A stretch of DNA of 64,000 bases from Paenibacillus glycanilyticus NBRC 16618 (GTDB lineage: Bacteria > Bacillota > Bacilli > Paenibacillales > Paenibacillaceae). Of this stretch, positions 41,081-50,192 are shown one piece after another; the stretch's first letter is position 1, and every line of letters begins with the position of its first letter. A program made the position numbers and the translations under genes. Below the pieces are notes generated by a model. The model was not told the DNA's origin. It saw only the letters and a program-made list of their open reading frames with translations, and searched no databases. The stretch lies in assembly GCF_004000805.1 (NCBI RefSeq), contig NZ_BILY01000007.1, forward strand, positions 1-64,000. Reading direction: 5' to 3'.

Positions 41081-44000
41081 TTATTTCAATATAATCCGTT
41101 CCTGCTCATCGGCTTGCACATAATCCAGCTCAATGGCTTTCTGAATGCCATTGCGGATCACCCGGTCAAGCGCATTGCCCGATCTTGCGTAGCCGAGCAA
41201 TTTAACGACCTGCTTGATCAGATCCTCTTGCGGCAGGCTGATTTGCGCAGCAAGCACAGCCTTCACCGCTGCAGCAACTTCCTCCGCAGGCAGCTCTTCC
41301 GCCGCCCGTCTTGCTTCTTCCGTTGCAACCCTGTACCGGTCGTAACCTGACGGTTCGCTGCCTTCCGGCCAGTAGAACACGGCTCCATCGGAGATCGTCT
41401 CCACAGGCTTCAGCCGTACAATCAGGTCGGTGAGACGCTGATCAAGCTTAGCTCCTAGGCGGGTAATTCCCCATGCCTGCAGCACCCGCTTTGCCAGCAG
41501 ACTGCGGCTGATTGGCCCTTCCTCGCGGATGACCTGCCTGATCTGTCCAAGGATCAGCTCCGTCGATGCGGGAGAATAGAAAAGGTCTGTTCCAAGCGTA
41601 ACCGGTTCAAGCTGGCAAGGGATATACGAAAGCGATGAATCCTGCTTACCCGTGGCTTCAACCGCTGCGGGTTCTTCCGAAGCTTCCTCAACATCCGCAT
41701 CCTCAGCAGTAGAAGAAGCGGTCGCCGAATGAATCATTACAACCGGTTCAGGAGGAGCAACCGGCACTGCCACAGGCGTTTTTTCCTTGGCTTGCTCAAT
41801 AGCTCCGACCACCTGCCGGATCACATTCCCCTTGTTCTCCCACCATTCCGGACTCCATACGCGAACTAGGTTCCAGCCAAGCTGCTCCAGCACCTGCTCG
41901 CGTAAAATATCCCGGTCGCGGGCAGCCTCAGCATCCCGGTACATCGGTCCGTCAAGCAATATCCCAAGCACATATTGCCCTTTATTCACCGGATCAAGTA
42001 CCCCGAGATCAATGCGGTAGCCCGACGCGCCTACATGCTGCTCCGTTTCATAACCAAGAGCCTTCAGCTCGTCGGCCAAACTGCGATGAAGATTGGATAC
42101 AAGCGCAATTTGCTCGGCAGCTGAGCTTGCCGGCAGCGCTCGCTGGCCTTTTTCCGCGTAATCCAGGAAAGCTTTGAGGCCCAGAACGCCTTGCGCGCTG
42201 ATCCTGCTCGCATTCAAATGATGCGACATTAACGTCGAGTAGACCAGCATCTCATATCTGGCACGGGATACGGCGACGTTCAGACGGCGCCAGCCGCCTT
42301 GCCGGTTCAGCGGTCCAAAGTTCAGATTCACCTTGCCGGCTGCATCCGGTCCGTAACCTACGGAGAACAGGATCACATCCCGCTCATCGCCCTGCACGTT
42401 CTCCAGGTTTTTCACAAAGATGGGCTCCGGAAGCTTCGCGAATAACAGATCCAGCTCCTGATCCTGCTTCATCGCTTCCTCGAGCAGATCCTCGATCAGG
42501 GTCTGCTGCACGGAGCTAAACGTTACCACCCCAATACTGCGCTGGCGCAAGACCGGATCCTTCACTCTGCGAATGATCTCCGCTACAACCGCTTCACCCT
42601 CCGCCCGGTTCTGCTTCGAACGTCCGCGGTCATAATAGCCTTCGATTGGTATAAGAGTCACGCTGGAGACCGGCTCATCCGGAGACGGGAAGGTCATCAG
42701 CTTGTTCTCGTAATAATGCGCATTGCTGAAGGCAATCAGGCTCTCATGCCGGCTTCGGTAATGCCAGGTGAGATGCCGCTCCGGCATGCCAAGCGCCAAG
42801 CAGTCGTCCAAGATGCTTTCCATATCCTGCAGCGCTTCTTCCTCATCCGCATCGCTTGAGTTCTTCGAGAAGAAGCTTGTTGGCGGCAGCTGCTTCGGAT
42901 CGCCTACGATAACGGCTTGATGCCCTCTCGCGAGCGCTCCAACCGCCTGCGCCGTCGGTACCTGGGACGCTTCGTCAAATATAACCAAATCAAACTTCGC
43001 ACCATTCGGATCCAAATACTGCGCGACCGAAATGGGGCTCATCAGCATGCAAGGCGTCAGCCTTGGAAGAAGATTCGGGATCGTCTCGAACAGCTTGCGA
43101 ATGGAGAGATTCCGTCCCCCGCTGCGAATGGCTCTCTGCAAAATACCCGCCTCGGAGCTTTGCGCGGCTTCCACCGTCATTTGCGGGATTTTGGCCGATA
43201 AACGTGCCGCAATCTCCTGCTGGGTTAAGCTCAAATACTGCTGGTCCGCGGCTCTGAACCGCTCAATCGTATCCTCGAATAATTTGCCCGAGAAGGCCTG
43301 CAGGCTTTGATCCCTCGCAATCATGTAGTTGGCAATGGATTTGTACAGCCCTCTCTCATAAGCGGCAATCAGCAGGGCATTAGAGATCTGGCCTTCCTCA
43401 TACGGCGTAATAAGAGACAACAAGCCTGCTTCTACCGCTTCCGTGCGGACCCTGCGCCAAGTCGTCCATTCGCGCAGCCGCTCGATATGCGTGGACCATT
43501 GCTGTGCTTTTTTTACAATATATACCAGCCACTCCCCTGCATGCTCCGATGTCCGCAGCTTCTCGAATGGAATGCTCAGCAGTCTGGCTAGCTCTAACTC
43601 ATCCGCCTTAATCCGTTGATCAAGACTTCCTACTCCTTGCAGGAGGGTAATCTGAGCCTGATCATGACGGCCGTCCAGAAGGATATCCGTCATTTGCTGT
43701 CTCAAGGAATTCGCAGCAGTCCGGCTGCCGGACCATTGAACAAACGTGGCTTGCAGCTTTTCTACCCAATCGCAGGCAGCAGCAAGCTCCTCCCATTTGC
43801 CGTCCTCCGCATCCGCCCATGCCTGACCAAGATAAGGCGCTGCAGCTGTTTTCATCGTCTTCAGCTTCAACTCTTCTTCCTGCCAGGCGGTTAGTTCCAC
43901 GAGAGCGGGCTTAACCTGATCTTTAGAGAAGGAAGAGGCGTTAACTGCCAGACCTTTTAGTCGTTTAAAAATACGCTTTTGCCCCGACCACTTCGGCAGG

Positions 44001-46963
44001 AACCATTGCAGCTCCGCCCGATCCCATTCCGCTAAAACCGATTTTGCGTCCAGCGCGGTGACTTCGGAGGTGAATCTGGCGAAAACCTTCGTCCGGAGCT
44101 GATCTCTGCGCTTGCCTTGCTCGGCCGTTGCCCTCACCTGCGCTGCAGCCTCTTCGACATCGGCAGTCTGAAGGAAGGCCGGCTTGATCTCAGGAACCCG
44201 GCTCGCCAGCTCGCAGAGCTGCATCAGCACCTGAAGACGCTGGTAGCTGAGATTATCCGCAGGCCCATTTAGCTTCAGACGTTCCACAGCCTGGCTTACG
44301 GCTTCACGCAGCTGGTCCAGCAGCGGAATATACCGCTTCAGCACCTGATCCGCTTCCGATTTGATCGCTTGCGAATAGGTGGTAAGCTCGGCGTCGCTCA
44401 AAGGATGAAGATGCGGATCCCCGCAATCCGCTCCCGCGATTTGCAGACGTGCCGCTAGATCCTTCCAGAGGATCAGCTTTTCCGGCGTTAAGGCATCTAT
44501 AGAAGCATCATCAAAACGGACGGCGGCAGGAGCCTCTCCCGCTTGTTCGTACCCGGCTATTGCTTCGAATAGGGTCAACCCGAATGGATATTTACGGTGA
44601 AGGGCCGATACATAACCGTTCAGCTCGTTCCTGAGCTGGAACAAGCGGTCCGCTTGGCTGCTCCAGGTATTTGGTGCCGGAATCTTTTTCGCCTCGATAG
44701 CAGCAGCTAATTGATCCAGAACGGATTTTTTCGTGCTCTTATTCGAATGCAGCTCCAGGCAGAACGGACCAAGCCCAATCTGCTCCAAACGGCGCTGGAC
44801 GACGGATAAGGCCGCCATTTTCTCCGCGACGAACAAGACCCGCTTCCCTTGCGCCAGCGCATTGGCAATCATGTTCGTAATCGTCTGGGATTTGCCCGTT
44901 CCCGGAGGGCCATGAAGCACAAAGCTTTGGCCGCCTGCCGCCGCGCGAACCGCCGATAACTGCGAGGAATCCGCGCTAATCGGAATGGATAACCGGGTTG
45001 GATGATCCAGATCCAGCGGAGTTGTCTCCTCCGGCTGCTCTTCCCATTTCAACTGGCCCTCCATCAGGCTGGCCACGATTTTGTTCCGGGCAAGCTTATC
45101 GGCATGCGTGCGGATATCATTCCACATGACGAATTGGCCAAAGGAGAACAAGCCCAGGTAGGCGGTTTCCTCCACATCCCACCTTGGCACCTGAATAAGC
45201 GCATGGCGGAACACATGGAATACCTGCTTCAGGGCAATGCCCTTCTCGTCGCGAGGCAGAGGGTCCAACCCGTCAATTTCGATGCCGTAATCCTGCTTCA
45301 GCATCTCCAGCAGCGTAATGTTCATCTGCGGCTCTTCGTCTCTTGCCCGGATGACATAACCTTGCCGCGAGGACTTCCGGATAATATCAACCGGGATCAA
45401 AGCGATTGGCGCATAACGAGGCAGCTCGCTGACCGGAGTCTCATACCATTTCAGAAGGCCCAGCGCCAGATACAGCGTATTGGCCCCATTTTCCTCAAGG
45501 GAGACTCGGGCCGAACGGTACAGATGCACCATTCTTCTCTCCAGCTCCACCGCATCCAGATCGACGCGCAGACGCTTCCGGTTGAACTCCTCTCTCAGAA
45601 GCTGAGCGAGCGGGTGATCGTTATTAATGCTCTGGTACAAATCCGCATTCCGGCCGTTGTTCTGCCAGTCATTAGGCTTAGCAAGCAACTGGAATTCCTC
45701 GCCGTCTGCCAGCGCATCCTCCAAATCTCCTAACTGAGTGGTAATAACCGGAATACTCGACTTGGACAAACGGAAGTTAAGAAGCGAATTCCTAAGCGTC
45801 AGATCGAGCAGCCTGCGTTCCCATAACTTCTGGCGTGGGGATTGCGACAAAGCGTCCACTTCGAGCGGTTTTTCGAAAACATCAACCAGCCCAGGCGCAG
45901 CGGCATCCGTCTCGCCGGGTGTCACCGCTTGAGGCTCTACAACCCAGCCTTCGGGCGTAGCCGTACGAATCGGCAGCGGGCGTACCGCCGCAGACCGGGC
46001 TCTTCGAATATCCAGCAGTAAGTCGAATTGATCGGGATCCTGGAGATGTTTTTCGGCTAATCCAACCGCTTGATCAAAGCTTGCCGTCTCTCCCTCCACG
46101 AAAGCCGTCGCTTCCACCACGCAGATCTGGTTCATTCCCGATGCGATCCGCTTCGTTAGGACGGAGATATCATCCTGCACGCTTTCCGCAAAAGTCTCCT
46201 CCTCCAGCCATAAGCCGGAGAACGCATGCCCCTTCGTGAAGACGAGCAGCGGATGCAATCCAACCGCCTCCAGACAAGCCGTGTAGAGAAGAGACAGGTC
46301 CAGACAATTCCCCATGCGATGCGTAAAAATCGTCTCCGGCAGACGTACGCGCTGCCCAATGACTTCAAAGCTTGGCGGCGCCACGTTATACGCGATTTTC
46401 CGGTTCTGCAAAGCTGCGTAAATGGCAGCCGCTTGCGTACGTACCTTGTTCGGATCCTTGCTCTGATAAGCGGTGAACGAGGAGCTTCCGGTCCATTTGG
46501 CCAAAATATCCGCGGCCTCTCGGACGACCAACGCAATATGATGATGATTCGGCATGACAAAAGCCGCCGTCAGCTCCGGCAGCACGGCAAGCCCGCTCCA
46601 CTCATCGAAGGCTAATACGGCTATCGTCCCGCGCTCGCGGTAGACTTCCGAGTCCCCTTGAAGCACTTGCAAAGTAAGCGTCCCGGTCAACCGTTCGGAC
46701 AGATTAGCTAGATAAGACGCCGACATCTGCAGATTTACCGTTCCGAGATTGAGCGATTGGCCGGCAGGCAGCAGGCTGTAGCTTTTGCTCCACTCGTAAG
46801 CAAAATCCGGCTCGGCCGTAATCCGGACCGTAAAGTTAGCAAGATCTTCTTCCGTATGATTATGTATCTCTATCGATCGAACGACCGGTACATGATTCTG
46901 CTGGATGCCGTAATTGACAATCTCGCTGTAGGACCAGTCGCAGGATATACGTTTATTTTCCAA
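41081..46963 (-). CDS. Giant DUF4011 helicase-nuclease with DUF3320 tail
   Basis: 1960 residues. Order: beta-rich N-terminus; transglutaminase-like GNCLDLSLLYTACLEAVG and KGHAFSGLWL (about 225-260); DUF4011 helical region (KLWERRLLDLTLRNSLLNFR); UPF1-like SF1 helicase with P-loop HGPPGTGKSQT near 687 and DEAS near 1327, DPKQLPPTSFF, WHYRSRHESLI, VQGDERDVILFSVGYG and LNVAVSRAR; a Vsr/MTES_1575-like nuclease (GYRIDLGVLDP, ILLDGPMYRDAEAARDRD, LGWNLVRVWSPEWW) at about 1635-1705; DUF3320-like winged end. AAGGAGG is nine bases before TTG 46963; a more upstream start has no site. Single gene with terminator. Defence or DNA processing is inferred. Confidence 0.9.
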   Translation of the reverse strand: MENKRISCDWSYSEIVNYGIQQNHVPVVRSIEIHNHTEEDLANFTVRITAEPDFAYEWSKSYSLLPAGQSLNLGTVNLQMSASYLANLSERLTGTLTLQVLQGDSEVYRERGTIAVLAFDEWSGLAVLPELTAAFVMPNHHHIALVVREAADILAKWTGSSSFTAYQSKDPNKVRTQAAAIYAALQNRKIAYNVAPPSFEVIGQRVRLPETIFTHRMGNCLDLSLLYTACLEAVGLHPLLVFTKGHAFSGLWLEEETFAESVQDDISVLTKRIASGMNQICVVEATAFVEGETASFDQAVGLAEKHLQDPDQFDLLLDIRRARSAAVRPLPIRTATPEGWVVEPQAVTPGETDAAAPGLVDVFEKPLEVDALSQSPRQKLWERRLLDLTLRNSLLNFRLSKSSIPVITTQLGDLEDALADGEEFQLLAKPNDWQNNGRNADLYQSINNDHPLAQLLREEFNRKRLRVDLDAVELERRMVHLYRSARVSLEENGANTLYLALGLLKWYETPVSELPRYAPIALIPVDIIRKSSRQGYVIRARDEEPQMNITLLEMLKQDYGIEIDGLDPLPRDEKGIALKQVFHVFRHALIQVPRWDVEETAYLGLFSFGQFVMWNDIRTHADKLARNKIVASLMEGQLKWEEQPEETTPLDLDHPTRLSIPISADSSQLSAVRAAAGGQSFVLHGPPGTGKSQTITNMIANALAQGKRVLFVAEKMAALSVVQRRLEQIGLGPFCLELHSNKSTKKSVLDQLAAAIEAKKIPAPNTWSSQADRLFQLRNELNGYVSALHRKYPFGLTLFEAIAGYEQAGEAPAAVRFDDASIDALTPEKLILWKDLAARLQIAGADCGDPHLHPLSDAELTTYSQAIKSEADQVLKRYIPLLDQLREAVSQAVERLKLNGPADNLSYQRLQVLMQLCELASRVPEIKPAFLQTADVEEAAAQVRATAEQGKRRDQLRTKVFARFTSEVTALDAKSVLAEWDRAELQWFLPKWSGQKRIFKRLKGLAVNASSFSKDQVKPALVELTAWQEEELKLKTMKTAAAPYLGQAWADAEDGKWEELAAACDWVEKLQATFVQWSGSRTAANSLRQQMTDILLDGRHDQAQITLLQGVGSLDQRIKADELELARLLSIPFEKLRTSEHAGEWLVYIVKKAQQWSTHIERLREWTTWRRVRTEAVEAGLLSLITPYEEGQISNALLIAAYERGLYKSIANYMIARDQSLQAFSGKLFEDTIERFRAADQQYLSLTQQEIAARLSAKIPQMTVEAAQSSEAGILQRAIRSGGRNLSIRKLFETIPNLLPRLTPCMLMSPISVAQYLDPNGAKFDLVIFDEASQVPTAQAVGALARGHQAVIVGDPKQLPPTSFFSKNSSDADEEEALQDMESILDDCLALGMPERHLTWHYRSRHESLIAFSNAHYYENKLMTFPSPDEPVSSVTLIPIEGYYDRGRSKQNRAEGEAVVAEIIRRVKDPVLRQRSIGVVTFSSVQQTLIEDLLEEAMKQDQELDLLFAKLPEPIFVKNLENVQGDERDVILFSVGYGPDAAGKVNLNFGPLNRQGGWRRLNVAVSRARYEMLVYSTLMSHHLNASRISAQGVLGLKAFLDYAEKGQRALPASSAAEQIALVSNLHRSLADELKALGYETEQHVGASGYRIDLGVLDPVNKGQYVLGILLDGPMYRDAEAARDRDILREQVLEQLGWNLVRVWSPEWWENKGNVIRQVVGAIEQAKEKTPVAVPVAPPEPVVMIHSATASSTAEDADVEEASEEPAAVEATGKQDSSLSYIPCQLEPVTLGTDLFYSPASTELILGQIRQVIREEGPISRSLLAKRVLQAWGITRLGAKLDQRLTDLIVRLKPVETISDGAVFYWPEGSEPSGYDRYRVATEEARRAAEELPAEEVAAAVKAVLAAQISLPQEDLIKQVVKLLGYARSGNALDRVIRNGIQKAIELDYVQADEQERIILK

Positions 46964-47057
46964 AGGCCTTAAACCTCCTTGCTTTCCGTTTCTATCATTG
47001 GATGTCAATAGATTTACTATAGCACTAAAGAATTAGGATTTCTGCTAAATTCGACAT

Positions 47058-47131
47058 AAAAAAGAGAGAGATGCAAACGGGATCCTACAGTTGTTGGGCT
47101 GTAAGAACCGTTTTGTTCCTCTCTCTTTTTT
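47058..47131 (-). terminator. Nested terminator after the YgjP-like gene
   Basis: Outer stem AAAAAGAGAGAG with its complement, inner stems AAACGG/CCGTTT and TACAG/CTGTA; T-run on both strands. Confidence 0.85.
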
Positions 47132-47197
47132 AAACAGATCGCTCCACTATTATACTGTTACATCCCGACATTCATGTCTATAGATAAAAACTGGCAA

Positions 47198-47863
47198 CTA
47201 CAGCGTCATCGCCTGCCCGTAACGGGCCAGATACGCTTCCTTGTCCTTGTAATCGGGCATGATGCTCCCGACTAGACGCCAGAATGAACGGTCATGGTTC
47301 ATATGCGTAAGATGGCAGAGCTCATGGATAATGACATAATCGATTACTTCAACCGGCGCCATCGCGAGGCGATAGTTGAAGGTGAGCTTTTTGCTGGAGC
47401 TGCAGCTTCCCCACTTGGTCGCCGATTCGACAATGTCAATGGACTTAGGCTTTGCTTTCAGCTTCTCCTGATAGGGCTTAATCCGCTCCGCTACAACCTT
47501 CTTACTGCTTGCAAAATAAAACTTCCGGAGATTCAGCCTCAGCTCCTCTTCCGTTAAGCCTTCCGTCTCGATCAATTCATGGAGAGAATAATACTTGCCA
47601 AGGTGAAGGAATCTTCCTTCGTCCTCATACTCTCTGGTCTTAGGCGCTGCTGCTTGTACCTTCTCAATAGCCTGCAGTCTGCTCACGATTTCCTTTTCAT
47701 GCTGCTTCACAGCCTGCTGAATCATTTCATCGCTTGTATCGTTAGGAGCCTTCACCGTAATATGCCCCATCGAATCCATCTGGAGATACAGCTTCTTTCT
47801 GACGCCATAAAGGACGTTCACGTCTATTGTGTAATTGTCTAGCTGGATTTTCATAGTCACCAT
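47198..47863 (-). CDS. YgjP-like (DUF45/M48-type) metallopeptidase
   Basis: 221-residue zinc-peptidase-like protein. The C-terminal half has the YgjP signature: SATKWGSCSSSKKLTFNYRLAMAPVEVIDYVIIHELCHLTHMNHDRSFWRLV, with the HExxH site as HELCH and a third ligand in NHDRSFW. Length is close to the family norm. Start is uncertain: ATG 47863 and the in-frame ATG 47854 (MKIQLDNY) both follow an AGGA at poor spacing. Family members are often found beside type I restriction genes, and here the helicase-nuclease gene is next; a functional link is only a guess. Confidence 0.88.
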   Translation of the reverse strand: MVTMKIQLDNYTIDVNVLYGVRKKLYLQMDSMGHITVKAPNDTSDEMIQQAVKQHEKEIVSRLQAIEKVQAAAPKTREYEDEGRFLHLGKYYSLHELIETEGLTEEELRLNLRKFYFASSKKVVAERIKPYQEKLKAKPKSIDIVESATKWGSCSSSKKLTFNYRLAMAPVEVIDYVIIHELCHLTHMNHDRSFWRLVGSIMPDYKDKEAYLARYGQAMTL

Positions 47864-47897
47864 CGTTCCTAATCATTGTATAGGTATACAATAACAC

Positions 47898-47959
47898 AAA
47901 GCACACCCCATCAGCCGCTGGTTCTTCACGAACTTCGCTCCCGATAGGGTGTGCTTTTT
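47898..47959. terminator. Terminator between the lipoprotein and metallopeptidase genes
   Basis: Stem AAAGCACACCC/GGGTGTGCTTT with a long loop and T-run; ends the SUMF1-like gene on the minus strand. Confidence 0.85.
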
Positions 47960-47988
47960 ACAATAATGCCTATGTGCGTGGCCACCGT

Positions 47989-48897
47989 CTACTCCCCACG
48001 AACCAATCTGAACCCTTGATCCGGCCCAAAGCCGTTAGGCTCGAACTTGCCCCGGAAGGCAGACACGGCGCTGCCGATATCGCCAATCCAGCCGCCGCCT
48101 TTGACGACCCGCATCGCGCCTTGCGGTACATCCTGCCCAACGTACCAGTCCCAGCACCATTCCCGTACATTCCCCGTCATATCGTATAAGCCTAATTCGT
48201 TAGGCTTCTTGATGCCAATCGTTTTGGTCGTATCGTGATTGTTCTCTATCGCAGGCCAGGTCCAGTCTCCCTCTAGATACTTGTCCCCGGCGTTTCTCCA
48301 ATACCAGGCGACTTCGTTCACATTATTGCTTCCGCTGTAGGTAAAGCTCTTGCTCTGCTGTCCGCCGCTTGCGGCATATTCCCATTCCGCCTCCGTCGGC
48401 AGCCGGTAACCGTTGGTGCCCTCATTAATTGTAACCGTCCATTTGAGCTGATCGTGTTCGCTCTTGTTATTCGGATCCTTCGCGTTCTTGTCGATGCTGT
48501 AGTAAGGCTTAAGCCCTTCCTTCGCGCTTCTCGCATTGCAATATTCAATGACGTCGTACCAGCTGACCATCTCGACCGGCAGCTTGGCGCCGCTGAACTG
48601 GGAGGGGTTGCTTCCCATCACGTTAACCCATTCTTCCTGCGTGACCTCGTATTTGCCGATATAGAAGTCCGGAAGCTTGATGTCTTTGCCATGGTAGCTG
48701 GATTTCGTATTGGCAAAAGCTCCGCCTTTCACCAGCACGAAGCTATCGTCCTTATTGTCCTCCGACTTGGCAGGCTGAACCACGGCTGCGTCTTGAACAG
48801 GCTTTTTCTGCGCGTCCTTGTCCGGCTGCGGCTCCTCCGAGCAAGCGCTAACCAAGATTAATACTGCTAATAGAGAGCAGGTTAAAAGCTTTCTCAT
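47989..48897 (-). CDS. SUMF1/FGE-domain lipoprotein, probably non-catalytic
   Basis: 302-residue lipoprotein (lipobox VSAC, Cys19) with an acidic linker and a formylglycine-generating-enzyme-like fold: YIGKYEVTQEEWVNVMGSNPSQF, LPVEMVSWYDVIEYCNARS, GYRLPTEAEWEYAASGG, GLYDMTGNVREWCWDWY, GFRLVRGE. True FGEs have two active cysteines in the RGGSW-x-C segment near the end; here it reads RVVKGGGWIGDIGSAVSAFRGKF without cysteine, so sulfatase activation is unlikely. A surface binding or scaffold role is inferred. It follows the xylanase gene on the same strand but after a terminator-like hairpin. Confidence 0.88.
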   Translation of the reverse strand: MRKLLTCSLLAVLILVSACSEEPQPDKDAQKKPVQDAAVVQPAKSEDNKDDSFVLVKGGAFANTKSSYHGKDIKLPDFYIGKYEVTQEEWVNVMGSNPSQFSGAKLPVEMVSWYDVIEYCNARSAKEGLKPYYSIDKNAKDPNNKSEHDQLKWTVTINEGTNGYRLPTEAEWEYAASGGQQSKSFTYSGSNNVNEVAWYWRNAGDKYLEGDWTWPAIENNHDTTKTIGIKKPNELGLYDMTGNVREWCWDWYVGQDVPQGAMRVVKGGGWIGDIGSAVSAFRGKFEPNGFGPDQGFRLVRGE

Positions 48898-48927
48898 CGG
48901 TTATTCTCCTTTGAGCATTCGAAATAG

Positions 48928-48972
48928 AGAAGGCCGCCGTCAGGGTGACCGGCCGGCCTTGGCTCTTTTTTA
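48928..48972. terminator. Terminator after the xylanase gene
   Basis: AAGGCCG/CGGCCTT stem with extra G/C pairs inside; a T-run follows on the plus strand, a weaker CTCTATTT on the minus strand. Confidence 0.7.
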
Positions 48973-49014
48973 CTATGGTAAAAAGCAATCAGGCACTCTT
49001 AGTAACTTAGCAGA

Positions 49015-49650
49015 TTACCACACCGTTACGTTCGAGCTGCCACTGCTTTGATAGCCTTCCGTCGCGAGGACTTGGTAGGACCAGCTGCTGCCCAGGTTCA
49101 TGCCTTTGCTCTTCCAAGCGTTAACATGGTTGGCGAACGTAATGGCGACGTTGCTGCCAGTTGCTCTCTTCGATTGACGGACGCTCCAGTATTGCGTGAA
49201 GGTAGCCGTTCCATCAATGGACGGCGCGTTAACGCGTTGAGCCGTATAGATGTCGTAAGTGCCGCCGTCGCTGCTCACCGTCCCTTTATAAGTACCGGTA
49301 GGCCGGTATGTACCCCAGCTGTCTACCACGTAATATTCGATCAGGGAGTTTCTAGTCCAGCCGTAAAGAGTCAGATAGCCATTGCCGCTTGGCGCCCATA
49401 CGCCCGCGTTATAGTTGATTACCCGGGATGCCGAGCCGGTAGTCCAGCCTTTACCTACCACGAAATTGCCGGTATTCGACCAATTCACGCTATAGTTGCC
49501 GCCGGAACCGTTAACCGCGTTCACCGTTCCGCCGCCATCCGTCCAGTTCTGCCAGTAGTCTGTTGCCGCATTTGCCGTTGCCGCGAATAAACCGATACTC
49601 ATGGATGCTGCCAGTACTGCTGTCATAACCTTCTTTTTCAACTTAAACAT
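49015..49650 (-). CDS. xynA: Endo-1,4-beta-xylanase, glycoside hydrolase family 11
   Basis: 211-residue secreted xylanase: signal peptide to about residue 28 (ATANA cleavage), then the single GH11 jelly roll ([39 protein letters not shown]). Catalytic residues are E105 in [12 protein letters not shown] (nucleophile) and E198 in [11 protein letters not shown] (acid/base), 93 apart as in Bacillus XynA. Length equals that of the classical small xylanases without binding modules. It degrades the xylan backbone outside the cell. Its promoter has a CcpA site in the spacer, so it should be shut off by glucose. Confidence 0.98.
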   Translation of the reverse strand: MFKLKKKVMTAVLAASMSIGLFAATANAATDYWQNWTDGGGTVNAVNGSGGNYSVNWSNTGNFVVGKGWTTGSASRVINYNAGVWAPSGNGYLTLYGWTRNSLIEYYVVDSWGTYRPTGTYKGTVSSDGGTYDIYTAQRVNAPSIDGTATFTQYWSVRQSKRATGSNVAITFANHVNAWKSKGMNLGSSWSYQVLATEGYQSSGSSNVTVW

Positions 49651-49802
49651 AATCTACCTCCTGGGATTTTGATATGGCTTGTCACAACATTGTACCTACG
49701 ACTTAACGTGAATCATCTCTGCGCGCTGATTCTCTATGAAGTAGATTGTTATTGTGTCTGACCCTCTCTGCTAAGCTTGGCGGCCACCTCCTTCTGAACA
49801 AG

Positions 49803-49831
49803 ATTATAGAAGGAAAACGCTTTCATAATAA
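49803..49831 (-). promoter_or_regulatory. xynA promoter with cre site in the spacer
   Basis: Minus strand: TTATTA (49826-49831), 17-bp spacer, TATAAT (49803-49808). The cre TGAAAGCGTTTTCC (49812-49825) matches the CcpA consensus and fills the spacer. The leader is about 145 nt. Confidence 0.82.
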
Positions 49832-50003
49832 GGATCAAATTAAAGGGTTATCCCCCTTGAATTTAACTTGTATGTAAGTATTTTTTATTTTTGGGCCACC
49901 TTCGCAAGAGGTAAAGATAGTTTCAATACATGTAAAATTAATTGGATGAATGCGTTTCCAAACTTTACTATAATGAAGCAGAGTAAATTTAATAGATATT
50001 AAA

Positions 50004-50040
50004 ATAGGATGCCATTTCCTTCTGGAAAATGGCATCCTAT
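50004..50040. terminator. Hairpin between the GH4 and xylanase genes
   Basis: Perfect 14-bp stem ATAGGATGCCATTT with its complement. On the minus strand a TTTTAAT follows; it probably ends the GH4 transcript, 150 bases after its stop. Apart from this and the xynA promoter nothing is seen in the 540-bp gap. Confidence 0.75.
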
Positions 50041-50192
50041 TTGGTTTCAGAAATTTTCGATATTACAACTGCTGATCGATTTGCGGTATTTTTATTACTT
50101 CTACAAGCACCGTATGCGGGAACATATGCACTTCTTAGCTTGAGTCAAAAGATTACATAGTAGACTTAACTAGCAAGAGTGAATTAACTACC

